From assembly GCA_028696165.1 (NCBI GenBank), contig JAQVHQ010000009.1:1-64000 (forward strand): DNA of 64,000 nt, written 5' to 3'. This document shows, piece by piece, positions 34,867 to 43,994 of this stretch. The notes below the pieces were generated by a model. The model did no database searches. It saw nothing but the letters and a program-made list of their open reading frames with translations, and was not told the DNA's origin. Each line of letters opens with the position of its first letter. Within the stretch, counting starts at the first letter, position 1. Made by a program: the position numbers and the translations under genes. The DNA comes from Lachnospiraceae bacterium (lineage in GTDB: Bacteria > Bacillota > Clostridia > Lachnospirales > Lachnospiraceae).

Positions 34867-36078
34867 ATGAAAGCACCAGACAATTTATCCTTTTATCTAG
34901 AGTTAATTAACTGCAATTACGAGTTGTATATATGGGAATATGATACGAAAATGCAGCTTCTTCACACAAACTGGACGCAGAACATTTTTTCCGGGAATTT
35001 TCTTTCTTATACGGGACTGACCAGACTTGTGGAAGAACACATTGCTTCCGGCAAGCACACTCCGGTCGTTCTAGAAGCAGAAGCCAATCTATTGTGGATT
35101 GCAGGATTTAGTTATGATGATACGAATTTTAATAACTGTTATATCATCGGTCCCATTTTTAATGGACGTGACTCCCATATGCTTCTGCGTAAACATATGG
35201 ACAAATATACGCTATCAGTAAAACTTCGTTCTGAGATCACCAAAACATTTGACCAGATTCCTGCTATCCCAGGGAATATTATTAACCAATACGCAGTTAT
35301 GCTGCATTACTGCCTGAACAAAGAGAAAATAACGATGAATGAGCTCACCTATCTGAGTGTTGTTCCAACTTCACCAAAAAGAAGTCCTCATGCTGGTTCA
35401 CAAGAACATGCCGGGATTTGGTATTCCGAGCAGCAGCTTTGCAAGATGCTCGCGGATGGTGATCCTCGATATAAAGAAGCTTTGGCAAAATCCTCTTCTT
35501 TAAGTTCCGGTATGAAAACAGATCCAAAAGACTCTGTCCGTAATCACAAAAACAACTCGCTTATACTCTTGACACTTTGTTCCAGAGCGTGTATCAATGG
35601 CGGTCTTAGTCCGTCTGTTTCCTATGATTTGAATGACTTCTATGCAACACGCTTCGAGGAATGTAATTCTCTTACTGAAATAGCCAAGCTAACTGAAACG
35701 ATGCTTGCCGACTACGTATATCGCGTACAGCAAGCAAAGAAATATTCTCATATATCAACTCCAATCCAAAATGCGTGTGCTTACATTAAATCCAATATCG
35801 CAAGTCCTTTATCCATCCAGGAACTGGCAGAAAAAAACGGTTATTCCGAATATTACTTTTCTCACAAATTCAAGAAAGAAGTTGGAATGAGTATCAACGA
35901 CTTCATCTTGAATGAGAAGATCGAACAGGCAAAACTACTTCTAGCCGGAACAGACGATAACATTCAGACTATCAGTGATGATCTCTCTTTTGGAAATCGA
36001 AGTTACTTCTACTCATGTTTCCAAAAAGCAACTGGTATGTCTCCAAGCGAATACCGCACAAGGAACCGAAAAGTATAA
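34867..36078 (+). CDS. AraC family transcriptional regulator
   Basis: 403 aa from ATG 34867, with GAGGAGG 9 nt upstream. The N-terminal 290 residues form an unassigned sensor (GRDSHMLLRKH, EKITMNELTYLSVVP). The C-terminal 100 residues carry two helix-turn-helix motifs: IQELAEKNGYSEYYFSHKFK, then IQTISDDLSFGNRSYFYSCF, ending in the usual GMSPSEYR. It lies between the divergent MATE-led operon and the GPH/GH2 genes and is the natural candidate to activate both in response to a plant sugar. Confidence 0.88.
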   Translation: MKAPDNLSFYLELINCNYELYIWEYDTKMQLLHTNWTQNIFSGNFLSYTGLTRLVEEHIASGKHTPVVLEAEANLLWIAGFSYDDTNFNNCYIIGPIFNGRDSHMLLRKHMDKYTLSVKLRSEITKTFDQIPAIPGNIINQYAVMLHYCLNKEKITMNELTYLSVVPTSPKRSPHAGSQEHAGIWYSEQQLCKMLADGDPRYKEALAKSSSLSSGMKTDPKDSVRNHKNNSLILLTLCSRACINGGLSPSVSYDLNDFYATRFEECNSLTEIAKLTETMLADYVYRVQQAKKYSHISTPIQNACAYIKSNIASPLSIQELAEKNGYSEYYFSHKFKKEVGMSINDFILNEKIEQAKLLLAGTDDNIQTISDDLSFGNRSYFYSCFQKATGMSPSEYRTRNRKV

Positions 36079-36249
36079 ATGTTATATTTTTCATCTTCAA
36101 GTTGTAGATTTCGTCTTTTTGCCAGATTATAAAGATATATTTAACATTTTCACGAATTATTGAACCATGTATAAACGCAATCTCCAATATAGTAATCTCA
36201 TAAGACAACCAGATTACAAATCAAAAAACAAACGGAGGATTTATTTATC

Positions 36250-37731
36250 ATGGAAAAAGCAAAAAAACTCACACAAAGTGAAATTGACGGTGTACAGTAT
36301 CGTCGTGCAAAACTCTGGCAAATCATTTTAGTTGCATGTAACGCATTCATCGGAATGAGCGTATACTCACTGATTGGTTTGGCAAGTTATAGTGCCAGCC
36401 TTGGATTCGGTATTGCTACTGCAGTCGTTGGTGTCATCCTGACATGGACGCGAATCTTAGACGGCATCACAGATCCAATTCTCGCATTCATCTATGACCG
36501 AGTTAACACAAAATACGGTAAGATTCGTATCTTACTCGTAATTGGTTATGCAATTGAGGCTCTTGCACTCTTAGTCATGTTCGTCTGGGGGCCTGGCAAA
36601 GGACTTGGTATCATCGGTTTTACTTTGATCTATATTGTCTATGTTATTGGTTATACAATTGCCAACATGACAGCTCTTACAATTAATCCAATCATCAGCA
36701 ATGACCCAAAACAGCGTCCAACCATCAGTGTATGGTCAACGGCGCTCAACTATGTTATCCCAATGGCTTTGAGTATTGTCTTGAATGCAGTATTGCTTCC
36801 AAAATTCGGTGGCACTTATACCTTAGATTTTTTAGCTGCTGCTTGTATACTTTGTCTCGTGATTGCCGGTATCGGTGTTGTACTTGTATGTATTGGTGTA
36901 TCTGAATATGACAAACCTGAAAACTTCAAAGATTTCAGAGAAAAGAAAGAAAAGCTGAAAATGAAGGATATGTTGGAAATTTTGAAACACAACAAACCAC
37001 TTCAGTGCTACATCGTCTCTGCTGCATCTGATAAAATTGCTCAGCAGACAACTTCACAGGCAGTTATCGTGACCATGATGAACGGTATTCTGATTGGTAA
37101 CATGGGACTTGCTACAATTCTTAGCGTAATCGGAATGCTTCCTTCCATTCTCTTTGCCGTTGCAGGTGCAAAATATGCCGGAAAGCATGGTAGCCAAAAC
37201 ACCATCGTTACATGGACTCGAATCTGTATTGGAATCAGTGTTGTGATGTGGATTTTCTTAATTGTAATCGACCCAAAGAAGATAGCAAAAGCAGGAATCT
37301 GTATGATTCTCTATGTTGTACTGACATTATTAAAAAATGGAGCAAATATGTGCGTAACTACTGCTGATACCGCTTTCATGTCAGATATCATTGACTATGA
37401 GCAGGATCGCAGTGGCCGATATGTTCCTGCTGTTATCACAGGTCTTTATAGCTTCATCGATAAAATTGTATCATCATTCTCAGCTTTAATCGCAACTGGA
37501 GCCGTTGCACTTATTGGTTATACTTCATCTATGCCTCAACCAACCGACGCTTCTACACCAGCTATTTTCTGGGTTACTACAATCATTATGTTCGGACTTC
37601 CAATCCTTGGTTGGATCTGTACTCTTGTATCAATGCATTTCTGTCATTTAAACAGAGAAGACATGGTTGAAGTACAAAAACGAATTGCTGAAAAGAAAGC
37701 TGCTAATACATCCGAAAGCGAGGCTGAATAA
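36250..37731 (+). CDS. GPH-family sugar:cation symporter (MFS)
   Basis: 493 aa with twelve membrane helices. The glycoside-pentoside-hexuronide family marks are visible: TWTRILDGITDPILAFIYDR after helix 2 and a D-x-x-D-Y-E-like FMSDIIDYEQDRSGRYVPA in the second half. It imports a disaccharide, glycoside or uronide with Na+ or H+. GGAGG lies 11 nt before ATG 36250, slightly long spacing. The GH2 gene follows after 2 bp, so imported substrate is probably a beta-galactoside or similar GH2 substrate. A second GPH protein is encoded at 54.4-55.7 kb. Confidence 0.87.
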   Translation: MEKAKKLTQSEIDGVQYRRAKLWQIILVACNAFIGMSVYSLIGLASYSASLGFGIATAVVGVILTWTRILDGITDPILAFIYDRVNTKYGKIRILLVIGYAIEALALLVMFVWGPGKGLGIIGFTLIYIVYVIGYTIANMTALTINPIISNDPKQRPTISVWSTALNYVIPMALSIVLNAVLLPKFGGTYTLDFLAAACILCLVIAGIGVVLVCIGVSEYDKPENFKDFREKKEKLKMKDMLEILKHNKPLQCYIVSAASDKIAQQTTSQAVIVTMMNGILIGNMGLATILSVIGMLPSILFAVAGAKYAGKHGSQNTIVTWTRICIGISVVMWIFLIVIDPKKIAKAGICMILYVVLTLLKNGANMCVTTADTAFMSDIIDYEQDRSGRYVPAVITGLYSFIDKIVSSFSALIATGAVALIGYTSSMPQPTDASTPAIFWVTTIIMFGLPILGWICTLVSMHFCHLNREDMVEVQKRIAEKKAANTSESEAE

Positions 37732-37733
37732 TC

Positions 37734-39935
37734 ATGACTAGAATCATTACACCATTAAAAGACAATTGGACCTTTGTGAAAAATGCTGAAAATGAGGTTG
37801 CTGCAAAAGCTGCTTCTGGGGAAGCAATCACACTTCCTCATACATGGAATGCCATTGACGGACAAGACGGTGGCAATGACTACCACAGAGGAACCTGCTA
37901 TTACGTAAAAGAATTACATAAGCCTGAATTAAATGCTGGTGATCAAGTTTACCTTGAATTTTTAGGTGCCGCAATGATTGCCGATGTATATGTAAATGAA
38001 AAGAAAATGGCGCATCATGAAGGTGGATATTCAACCTTCCGCATCAACATTACTGATGAACTAGCAGATGAAAATACAATTGTGGTTGCACTAAACAACG
38101 ATGACAATACTATCTGCTATCCACAAAAAGCTGACTTCACATTCTATGGCGGACTCTACCGCATGGTAAATCTGATTGTTGTCCCAGGATCACACTTCGA
38201 TTTGGATTACTGTGGAACGCCAGGAATCAAAGTGACTCCTTGCGTGAACCTTTCCGAAAAGGCAGCTTCCATCCTTGTGGAAGCATGGACAACGACAGAG
38301 TCAGACGTAACATTTACAATTGATGGACAGTCTCAGACTGTCTTCACAGATCAACATCATGCAGAGGCTGTATTTACAATCGAAAATGTACATTTGTGGA
38401 ACGGCTTAGACGATCCATATCTCTACACTGCCACCGCCCAATTAACAAGTGGTGATAAGGTGAGTACCCGTTTTGGATGTCGTGAATTTCATATGGACTC
38501 ACAGAAAGGTTTCCTCTTAAACGGACGCTCTTATCCACTCCGCGGTGTATCACGTCACCAGGATTTTAAAGATGCAGGAAATGCACTCACAATCGAACAT
38601 CATAAAAAGGATATGGAAATCATCCGTGAATTAGGTGCAACAACACTTCGTCTTGCTCATTACCAGCACGCACAGGAATTCTATGATTTATGTGATGAGA
38701 ATGGACTGATTCTCTGGGCAGAGATTCCATACATCACAATGCACATGACGGATGCTCGCGCCAATACATTATCACAGATGGAAGAACTGGTCGTTCAGAA
38801 TTATAATCATCCTTCTATCGTAACTTGGGGACTTTCCAATGAAATCACAGCTGCAAGTACGGTGGATGAAGATTTATTAGAAAATCACAGACAGCTGAAC
38901 GACTTATGTCACAAACTGGATGCAACACGTCCAACAACAATGGCAAATGTATTCATGCTGGACATTGAAAGTCCAATATTAGAGATTCCGGATATCAACA
39001 GTTACAATCTCTACTTTGGCTGGTATCTTGGTGACTTGGAACAGAATGACGAATTCTTTGATGAATATCACGAGAAATATCCAGACCGAGTCATTGGCTT
39101 CTCAGAATACGGTGCTGATGCCAATCCTCAGTTCCAGTCAACGACTCCTGAAAAAGGTGATTATACCGAGAGTTATCAGGCCGTATACCATGAACATATG
39201 CTAAAAATGATTGAGGCTCGTCCTTATCTGTGGGCTACTCATGTATGGAACCTGTTTGACTTCGCTGCTGACGGGAGAGACGAAGGTGGCAAACACGGCG
39301 AGAACCAGAAAGGTCTTGTGACCATTGATCGTAAGTTAAAGAAAGATGCCTTTTATCTGTACAAAGCTGCTTGGAATAAGACAGAGAACTTCGTTCATAT
39401 CTGCGGTAGTCGTTATATTGATCGCATGGAAGATGTTACAGAAGTGAAAGTTTATTCAAACCAGTCCGAAGTCACTTTATTCGTAGATGGTACAGAATTT
39501 ACTACTGAATCTGGTAAGACAGTATTCACCTTCCAGGTTCCGATTACTGGAAGTCATACCATCACTGCAAAAGCTACTGATTGCACAGACTCAATCACAA
39601 TTAAAAAAGTTACAGAAGAGAATCCAAGTTACACCTTCATCAAACGCGCACCAGTCACGAACTGGTTCGACGCAGACGATTTGGATCCAGAATGTTTCTC
39701 AATCAACGACCGCTTAGGCGATATCCGCAAGAACGCTCAGGCCGGTGCAATTATCGACCAGATGATGTCTCAGGGTGCATCCGAGCGGGGTGATGTCGCA
39801 GATGCTGTAAAGGATAATCCTGCGCTTCAGAAAATGATGGGCCGCATGACACTCATCAGTCTCTTAAAGCAAGGTGGCGCTGACGAAGAAAGTATTAAAC
39901 AGGTTAACCGCGTATTACAGGGAATTAAAAAGTAA
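37734..39935 (+). CDS. GH2 beta-galactosidase-type glycosidase with helical tail
   Basis: 733 aa. The sugar-binding jelly roll (1-165; LPHTWNAIDGQDGG, then YHRGTCYYVKE) is followed by an Ig-like domain and the TIM barrel. The acid/base Glu370 lies in WGLSNEI and the nucleophile Glu458 in IGFSEYGADA. A DUF4982-like beta-sandwich follows (about 575-630). The last 90 residues or so (from APVTNWFDADD) are a Met/Gln/Asp-rich helical tail unusual for GH2. There is no signal peptide. It hydrolyses beta-galactosides, or beta-glucuronides or other sugars, in the cytoplasm. It is the second gene after the GPH importer. Confidence 0.87.
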   Translation: MTRIITPLKDNWTFVKNAENEVAAKAASGEAITLPHTWNAIDGQDGGNDYHRGTCYYVKELHKPELNAGDQVYLEFLGAAMIADVYVNEKKMAHHEGGYSTFRINITDELADENTIVVALNNDDNTICYPQKADFTFYGGLYRMVNLIVVPGSHFDLDYCGTPGIKVTPCVNLSEKAASILVEAWTTTESDVTFTIDGQSQTVFTDQHHAEAVFTIENVHLWNGLDDPYLYTATAQLTSGDKVSTRFGCREFHMDSQKGFLLNGRSYPLRGVSRHQDFKDAGNALTIEHHKKDMEIIRELGATTLRLAHYQHAQEFYDLCDENGLILWAEIPYITMHMTDARANTLSQMEELVVQNYNHPSIVTWGLSNEITAASTVDEDLLENHRQLNDLCHKLDATRPTTMANVFMLDIESPILEIPDINSYNLYFGWYLGDLEQNDEFFDEYHEKYPDRVIGFSEYGADANPQFQSTTPEKGDYTESYQAVYHEHMLKMIEARPYLWATHVWNLFDFAADGRDEGGKHGENQKGLVTIDRKLKKDAFYLYKAAWNKTENFVHICGSRYIDRMEDVTEVKVYSNQSEVTLFVDGTEFTTESGKTVFTFQVPITGSHTITAKATDCTDSITIKKVTEENPSYTFIKRAPVTNWFDADDLDPECFSINDRLGDIRKNAQAGAIIDQMMSQGASERGDVADAVKDNPALQKMMGRMTLISLLKQGGADEESIKQVNRVLQGIKK

Positions 39936-39967
39936 AGATTACTCAAAATATAAAGTTGTTCCAAAAT

Positions 39968-40023
39968 AAAAAGCCTCACCTAAGTCCATAGCATCATGAC
40001 TATGAATGATTAGATGGGGCTCT
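39968..40023 (+). terminator. weak terminator-like hairpin after GH2
   Basis: AGCCTCACCTAA and TTAGATGGGGCT pair with two G-T-type mismatches around an inner CATAG/CTATG stem, followed by CTTATTGT. It lies between GH2 and the TetR gene on the same strand. Confidence 0.45.
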
Positions 40024-40063
40024 TATTGTACTATATGAAATTCATTTGTAAGGAGTGAGTCAC

Positions 40064-40621
40064 ATGAAAACAGATGCACGTGTACGCTATACACAAAATA
40101 TAATTCGGGATACATTTCTTGATTTGTTGAAAGAAAAACCAATCCATAAAATCACAATAAAAGAAATCTGCGAGATAGCTGAGATTAACCGTGGAACCTT
40201 CTATAAACATTATGAGGATATCTATGATCTCATGCAAAAACTTGAGGATGCTGCATTAAAACAATTTGATATACTGTTAGAAGCATCGCACCAGAAGGGC
40301 AATTTGCCTGTCCTTGTCTCCCTGTTGTCCTCGCTCCAACGTTATCAAGACCTAATCGAACCGCTTACTGCCAATTCCCTAAATAGTAATTTCATGAAAC
40401 GAATGACTGACCTGTGTTCGAGATATGCATTAAATTATTTCTCTGCTGACAACTCGAATTACGATTTTCCTGCTGATAAGCAATATTTGTACAGTTATCT
40501 GGCAGGCGGAACAACGCAATTAATTGAACACTGGATAAAAGCAGGGGCTCATGAAGCACCTGCTGCTATTGCTGAAAAGATAGAACACCTGAATCAGTTG
40601 GTTTTATCATCTTCACTCTAA
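40064..40621 (+). CDS. TetR family transcriptional regulator
   Basis: About 185 aa from ATG 40064, with AAGGAG 8 nt upstream. The helix-turn-helix is KITIKEICEIAEINRGTFYKHY, typical of the DhaS/RutR-like short TetR proteins. The C-terminal domain is not assigned. Its 3' end overlaps the 3' end of the SDR gene by 9 bp on the opposite strand. The SDR promoter carries a TCACACA....TGTGTGA inverted repeat, which is a possible target, but nothing in the sequence proves the link. Confidence 0.82.
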   Translation: MKTDARVRYTQNIIRDTFLDLLKEKPIHKITIKEICEIAEINRGTFYKHYEDIYDLMQKLEDAALKQFDILLEASHQKGNLPVLVSLLSSLQRYQDLIEPLTANSLNSNFMKRMTDLCSRYALNYFSADNSNYDFPADKQYLYSYLAGGTTQLIEHWIKAGAHEAPAAIAEKIEHLNQLVLSSSL

Positions 40622-41437
40622 TATCTCTGGATGTTTCCACTGTGATACATTTTTACTTCCGGCGGAAAGTGCACCGTCCACTGGAATTGCTGCACCAGTA
40701 ATGTAGCGAGCCATATCACTTGCAAGGAACAGCGCAAGATATGCGCATTCTTCCGGGGCGCCCATACGACCAGCCGGACAATCTTTTGTAAAGAATGCCA
40801 TTGCCTGCTCCGGCGCATTTCCGAAGATGCTTGTTTTTGTATAGCCTGGGCAGATCGCATTGACCGTGATGTTGTAAGATGCATAGTCTAACGCTGCGGC
40901 CTTCGTCATACCGACCACTCCGAATTTTGTAGCAGTATATAACGACTGACCACGCTGTGCCATGATTCCGGCAATTGATGCAACATTAATCAGGAATCCT
41001 CCTTCGCTGTGTGAACGCAAAATTGCTTCTGTACCGTATTTCATTCCTGCAAATATACCCTTACTGTTCAAATCGAAAATCTGATCATATTCTTCTGTTT
41101 CGTACTCATGTAAAGGTGTTCCGCCTTGACCGATTCCTGCATTATTTACGATTCCATCTAATCTTCCGAAATAAGCGACTGTTTCATCGACAAGGTGTTT
41201 GATTGCTTTTGCATCACTGCAGTCTGTCTGAATAAAAATTGCTTCTCCACCTTCTTCACAAATCTTATCTGCAACAGCTTGGCCTTGCTCCTGGCTTCTG
41301 GCAGCACATACAACCTTCATTCCATTTGCGCCATATATTTCCGCAATTGCCTTTCCAATTCCACGGCTTGCTCCTGTTACAATTGCAACCTTTCCTTGTA
41401 CGGAATCAAATGATAACGCTTTGTTTTCTTTCTTCAT
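40613..41437 (-). CDS. short-chain dehydrogenase/reductase (SDR)
   Basis: 274 aa. Classical SDR: NAD(P) loop TGASRGIGKA (about 20-29), NNAG near 95, catalytic Ser in INVASIAG, Tyr and Lys in YTATK, and a C-terminal ITGAAIPVDGALSAG. It oxidises or reduces an alcohol/ketone; the substrate could be a sugar, a steroid or an acyl group. It lies at the edge of the glycosidase locus, so modification of a released aglycone is possible. Convergent with TetR. Its promoter is annotated below. Confidence 0.85.
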   Translation of the reverse strand: MKKENKALSFDSVQGKVAIVTGASRGIGKAIAEIYGANGMKVVCAARSQEQGQAVADKICEEGGEAIFIQTDCSDAKAIKHLVDETVAYFGRLDGIVNNAGIGQGGTPLHEYETEEYDQIFDLNSKGIFAGMKYGTEAILRSHSEGGFLINVASIAGIMAQRGQSLYTATKFGVVGMTKAAALDYASYNITVNAICPGYTKTSIFGNAPEQAMAFFTKDCPAGRMGAPEECAYLALFLASDMARYITGAAIPVDGALSAGSKNVSQWKHPEILE

Positions 41438-41488
41438 TTTCGTTCTCTCCTCTTCTACATAGCATGGTAATGAATTGCTTCATTTATC

Positions 41489-41562
41489 ATTATATAGAAG
41501 ACGTAAAGTATCTCAATCAGCAATGTTTTCACACATGTTACATAATCAACAGTAGTGTGTGA
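41489..41562 (-). promoter_or_regulatory. SDR promoter and upstream inverted repeat
   Basis: On the minus strand, TTGAGA (41511-41516), 16-bp spacer, TATAAT (41489-41494). Directly upstream, TCACACA (41529-41535) and TGTGTGA (41556-41562) form an inverted repeat with 20 bp between arms, a possible regulator site. Confidence 0.5.
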
Positions 41563-41708
41563 TTTGTTGAAAAAAAGAACAAAAAAGCGAAAAATGCTTT
41601 TTCATATGCAAAATCATGTGGTTGTTTTTTTCATAAAATCTCCTTGACTTAAGCCATTTTTCCGTGTATAGTTTTAATCAAGAAATGGGGTTTTTGTCAG
41701 GTAGATTC

Positions 41709-41819
41709 TTAGGAATCGAGTGGGTTGCTCGTTTCTTTTTTTATGTCTATAATATCATACAAGTACAGTTTTCCATCACTATCATGCCTGATTAGCATAG
41801 ATGCATGAAAGATATTATA
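41709..41819 (-). pseudogene. 3' remnant of the 43.995-44.537 kb gene
   Basis: 36 codons plus stop on the minus strand read YNIFHASMLIRH, then DGKLYLYDIIDIKKETSNPL. This matches the last 36 residues of the full-length protein encoded at 43995-44537 (YNVFRMELLIRH, DGKLYLYDAVNIKKETSNPL) at about two thirds of positions. The DNA past the stop (around 41640-41708) also resembles that past the full gene. The 5' part is replaced by the IS605-type element, and no continuation is visible on its far side. It is a diverged partial duplicate, not a gene cut in two by this insertion. Confidence 0.8.
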
Positions 41820-42000
41820 AGTGACCTACTCCCACCACTTAACTTCTAAAAGTTTGAAGTGGGGGCTTCCTGTTCAATAGCACCAACGTGCCAAGTTTAT
41901 GCAGGCTATCCCCGTGGGTCCCACGGTTTATCTTTTTCGCCGGATACGGCTGTATTATCCCAACGCAGCTATGCGCATTCTTTTGATTCTGACAAAATAC
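41820..42000 (-). ncRNA. probable TnpB guide RNA (omega RNA), right end of the IS
   Basis: In IS605 elements the TnpB guide RNA spans the 3' end of tnpB and the right end, and its guide is the flanking DNA. Here that region holds the stem formed by the CACTT-rich arms around 41830-41862. The inferred guide would be the first 16-20 nt outside the element, TTATAATATCTTTCATGC on the minus strand. This follows from family knowledge; no RNA evidence is available. Confidence 0.45.
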
Positions 42001-43099
42001 GTATTCCTTCTTCCCTGATGTTTATCGCTGCATTGACATCCCTGTCCATATGATTTCCACATACACACCGGTATGTCCGTTCTGAGAGCAGAAGTTCCTT
42101 TTTAACTCTGCCACAGACACTGCAGGTTTTGCTGGAAGGAAAGAATCTGTCCACGTAAATGAGCTTTTTCCCTTTTTCTGTCAGTTTGTATTCCAGCATC
42201 TGCTGGAACATCCCATACCCGTTATCCATGACCCCTTTTCCAAAATGATGTGCTCTGCTCATCTCTTTCATATCCAGTGTTTCCACACTGACGGCATCAT
42301 AGGTATCTGCAATTCCACAGCTCAGTTTATGCTGAAAATCTTTCCTCTGGTTTCGTATCTTTTCATGACATTTGGCTACTTTTAGTTTCTGCTTCCGGTA
42401 GTTGCTGCTTCCCCTTACACAGCGGGACAATGCCCGCTGTTCCCTGGCCAGTTTTTTCTGTGCAGTTTTGTAGAACATAGGATATTCTGCCTTTGAACCG
42501 TCCGAAAACACAGCCATTCCATACAGGGCAAAATCTATTCCCAGCACCTTGTCTGTTCCCACATGTTTCTCTGCTTGGTTCTCGCAGAGAAACAGAATAC
42601 TGGCATAATATTTTCCGGATGGCTCCTGGCTGACAGTCACTGATTTAAGTCTGTAATCTGCCGGAATCTTCCTGTGCTGTTTCATCCGGATACTTCCCAG
42701 TTTGGGCAGTTTTATTTTTCCTTTATTTATAACGATATTTCCATTGACCAGATTTGTGGTGTAACTTTTTCTGCTGGTATGCTTTGATTTATACTTTGGA
42801 TACCCGGACTTTGGGTTTTTGAAAAAGTTCTTATATGCTTTTTCAAGATGCAGCTGTACATTTGCAAGAGCAAGAGAATCCACTTCTTTCAGCCATGGAA
42901 ATCTGCCTTTGTACATGGCCGGAGTTGTCAGAAGCATCTTTTTATCTTTCTCATATGCAGCAATCTTGTCACTCAGCATCTGATTGTAGATAAAACGGCA
43001 GCTTCCGAATGTCCGGGCCAATAATCCCTGCTGTTCTTTATCCGGATATATCCGAAACCGATAGGCTCTGTTCACGTTTTTTCTCACCCTGACTTTCAA
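41969..43099 (-). CDS. tnpB: TnpB, RNA-guided nuclease of IS605 type
   Basis: 376 aa. N-terminal YRFRIYPDKEQQ and FGSCRFIYNQML open the family. The split RuvC nuclease keeps all three acids: Asp in LGIDFALYG, Glu in VSVETLDM and Asp in HMDRDVNAA. A zinc ribbon lies between the last two (CSVCG and CVCG). TnpB cuts DNA matching the guide next to the target-adjacent motif and thereby helps keep the element. The tnpA frame overlaps its 5' end by 62 bp, which points to coupled translation. Confidence 0.92.
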   Translation of the reverse strand: MKVRVRKNVNRAYRFRIYPDKEQQGLLARTFGSCRFIYNQMLSDKIAAYEKDKKMLLTTPAMYKGRFPWLKEVDSLALANVQLHLEKAYKNFFKNPKSGYPKYKSKHTSRKSYTTNLVNGNIVINKGKIKLPKLGSIRMKQHRKIPADYRLKSVTVSQEPSGKYYASILFLCENQAEKHVGTDKVLGIDFALYGMAVFSDGSKAEYPMFYKTAQKKLAREQRALSRCVRGSSNYRKQKLKVAKCHEKIRNQRKDFQHKLSCGIADTYDAVSVETLDMKEMSRAHHFGKGVMDNGYGMFQQMLEYKLTEKGKKLIYVDRFFPSSKTCSVCGRVKKELLLSERTYRCVCGNHMDRDVNAAINIREEGIRILSESKECA

Positions 43100-43487
43100 T
43101 ATAAGAACGAATCACTTCAACCGGGGCTCCTCCGGTACTCAGCAGGCAGAAACTCTGGCTCCAGAAAGCATCTTTCCAGAGTTTTTCCTTAATCTGAGGA
43201 TATTCTTTCTTTAGGAGACGGCTGCTGGCACTTTTATATGCATTAATAAACTTGCTGATTTCACTTTTGGGTTCTGCACGAAACATCACATGGACATGAT
43301 CCCTGTCATGGTTCCACTCTTCCAGCGTTATCCCATACTTTGGTGCAATATACGTAAAGATATTCTCTGCACGGTCTGAAATAACATCATCAATCACTTC
43401 TTTCCGGTACTTTACGACCATAATCAGATGATAATAAAGCAGATATACTGAATGCGCATTATGATCCAGATCATTCATTTTCATCAC
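43038..43487 (-). CDS. tnpA: TnpA, Y1 transposase of IS200/IS605 type
   Basis: 149 aa, the usual length for the single-strand Y1 transposases. The HUH metal motif is HVHVMF in NHDRDHVHVMFRAEP. The catalytic Tyr is in VIRSYIESQ near residue 134. The opening SVYLLYYHLIMVVKYR is typical. It excises and inserts the element as single-stranded DNA by recognising the end hairpins. The C-terminal end runs into the tnpB reading frame. Confidence 0.92.
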   Translation of the reverse strand: MMKMNDLDHNAHSVYLLYYHLIMVVKYRKEVIDDVISDRAENIFTYIAPKYGITLEEWNHDRDHVHVMFRAEPKSEISKFINAYKSASSRLLKKEYPQIKEKLWKDAFWSQSFCLLSTGGAPVEVIRSYIESQGEKKREQSLSVSDISG

Positions 43488-43751
43488 TCTTTTCTTTTAT
43501 CGACTGATTATATTATAGCATATTCCTCCATTCAGAACAAGTGTTCGTTTTGCTATTTTTCGAAAAGCAACAGAAACAACCTGACAGGAGATTTTTATAT
43601 TATGTTCTAACCGATGTCGCCGATAGGCTTATTGCAATTCATCCCCCACCTAAGAGGAAGGGAAATTCTTGCTTGTAACATGTTAAATATTTTTTCAGAT
43701 TGATAATTCGGTCTTATATAGACAGACTATCCCTCATGCATAATGCGCCCG

Positions 43752-43920
43752 AGGACGTCAAGTCATTGTCACAAACTTTTTCAAGTTTTTTCTACCAATT
43801 TTCCCATAAAATCGTTGGTCTAAGACAGTGGATGTTATATTGTTGCTATAAATCATGGGGAGAGGACGTTACGTTATTGTCACAAGGTCATTCATAGCGG
43901 ATGTTATATTATGGTTACAA
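43752..43920. repeat. four iterated 22-bp direct repeats
   Basis: Degenerate copies of GGA(C/T)GTTA..TTATTG..ACAA occur at about 43752, 43829, 43864 and 43899. The last three are spaced exactly 35 bp apart. Copies 1 and 3 share GGACGT and ATTGTCACAA; copies 2 and 4 share GGATGTTATATT. They lie in a gene-free stretch (43679-43990) on the 3' side of the gene at 43995-44537. Confidence 0.65.
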
Positions 43921-43994
43921 TCCTCAAATTAGCTCTTGACGAATCGCCCGGCTTTTGCTATTCTAAGGATGGAAATGGGTTTGTTACCGTACAG

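Larger units (their letters stand above)
41820..43674 (-). mobile_element. IS200/IS605-family insertion sequence (tnpA + tnpB)
   Basis: About 1.85 kb. On the minus strand the left end follows a TTAC tetranucleotide (43675-43678), as for many IS605 targets, and begins AAGCAAGAATTTCCC with a hairpin-forming TCCTCTTAGGTGGGGGA. tnpA then tnpB follow. The right end, near 41820-41870, has the hairpin CACTTCAAACTTTTAGAAGTTAAGTG-type fold and GGGAGTAGGTCAC. Both proteins keep their catalytic residues, so the element may be active. There are no target duplications, as expected of this family. End positions are inferred from hairpins and may be off by a few bases. Confidence 0.75.

Noticed and set aside
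41820-43674. IS605 element as the cause of the broken 180-aa gene copy
   Set aside because: Joining the DNA on both sides of the element does not restore an open frame; the copy was already truncated.
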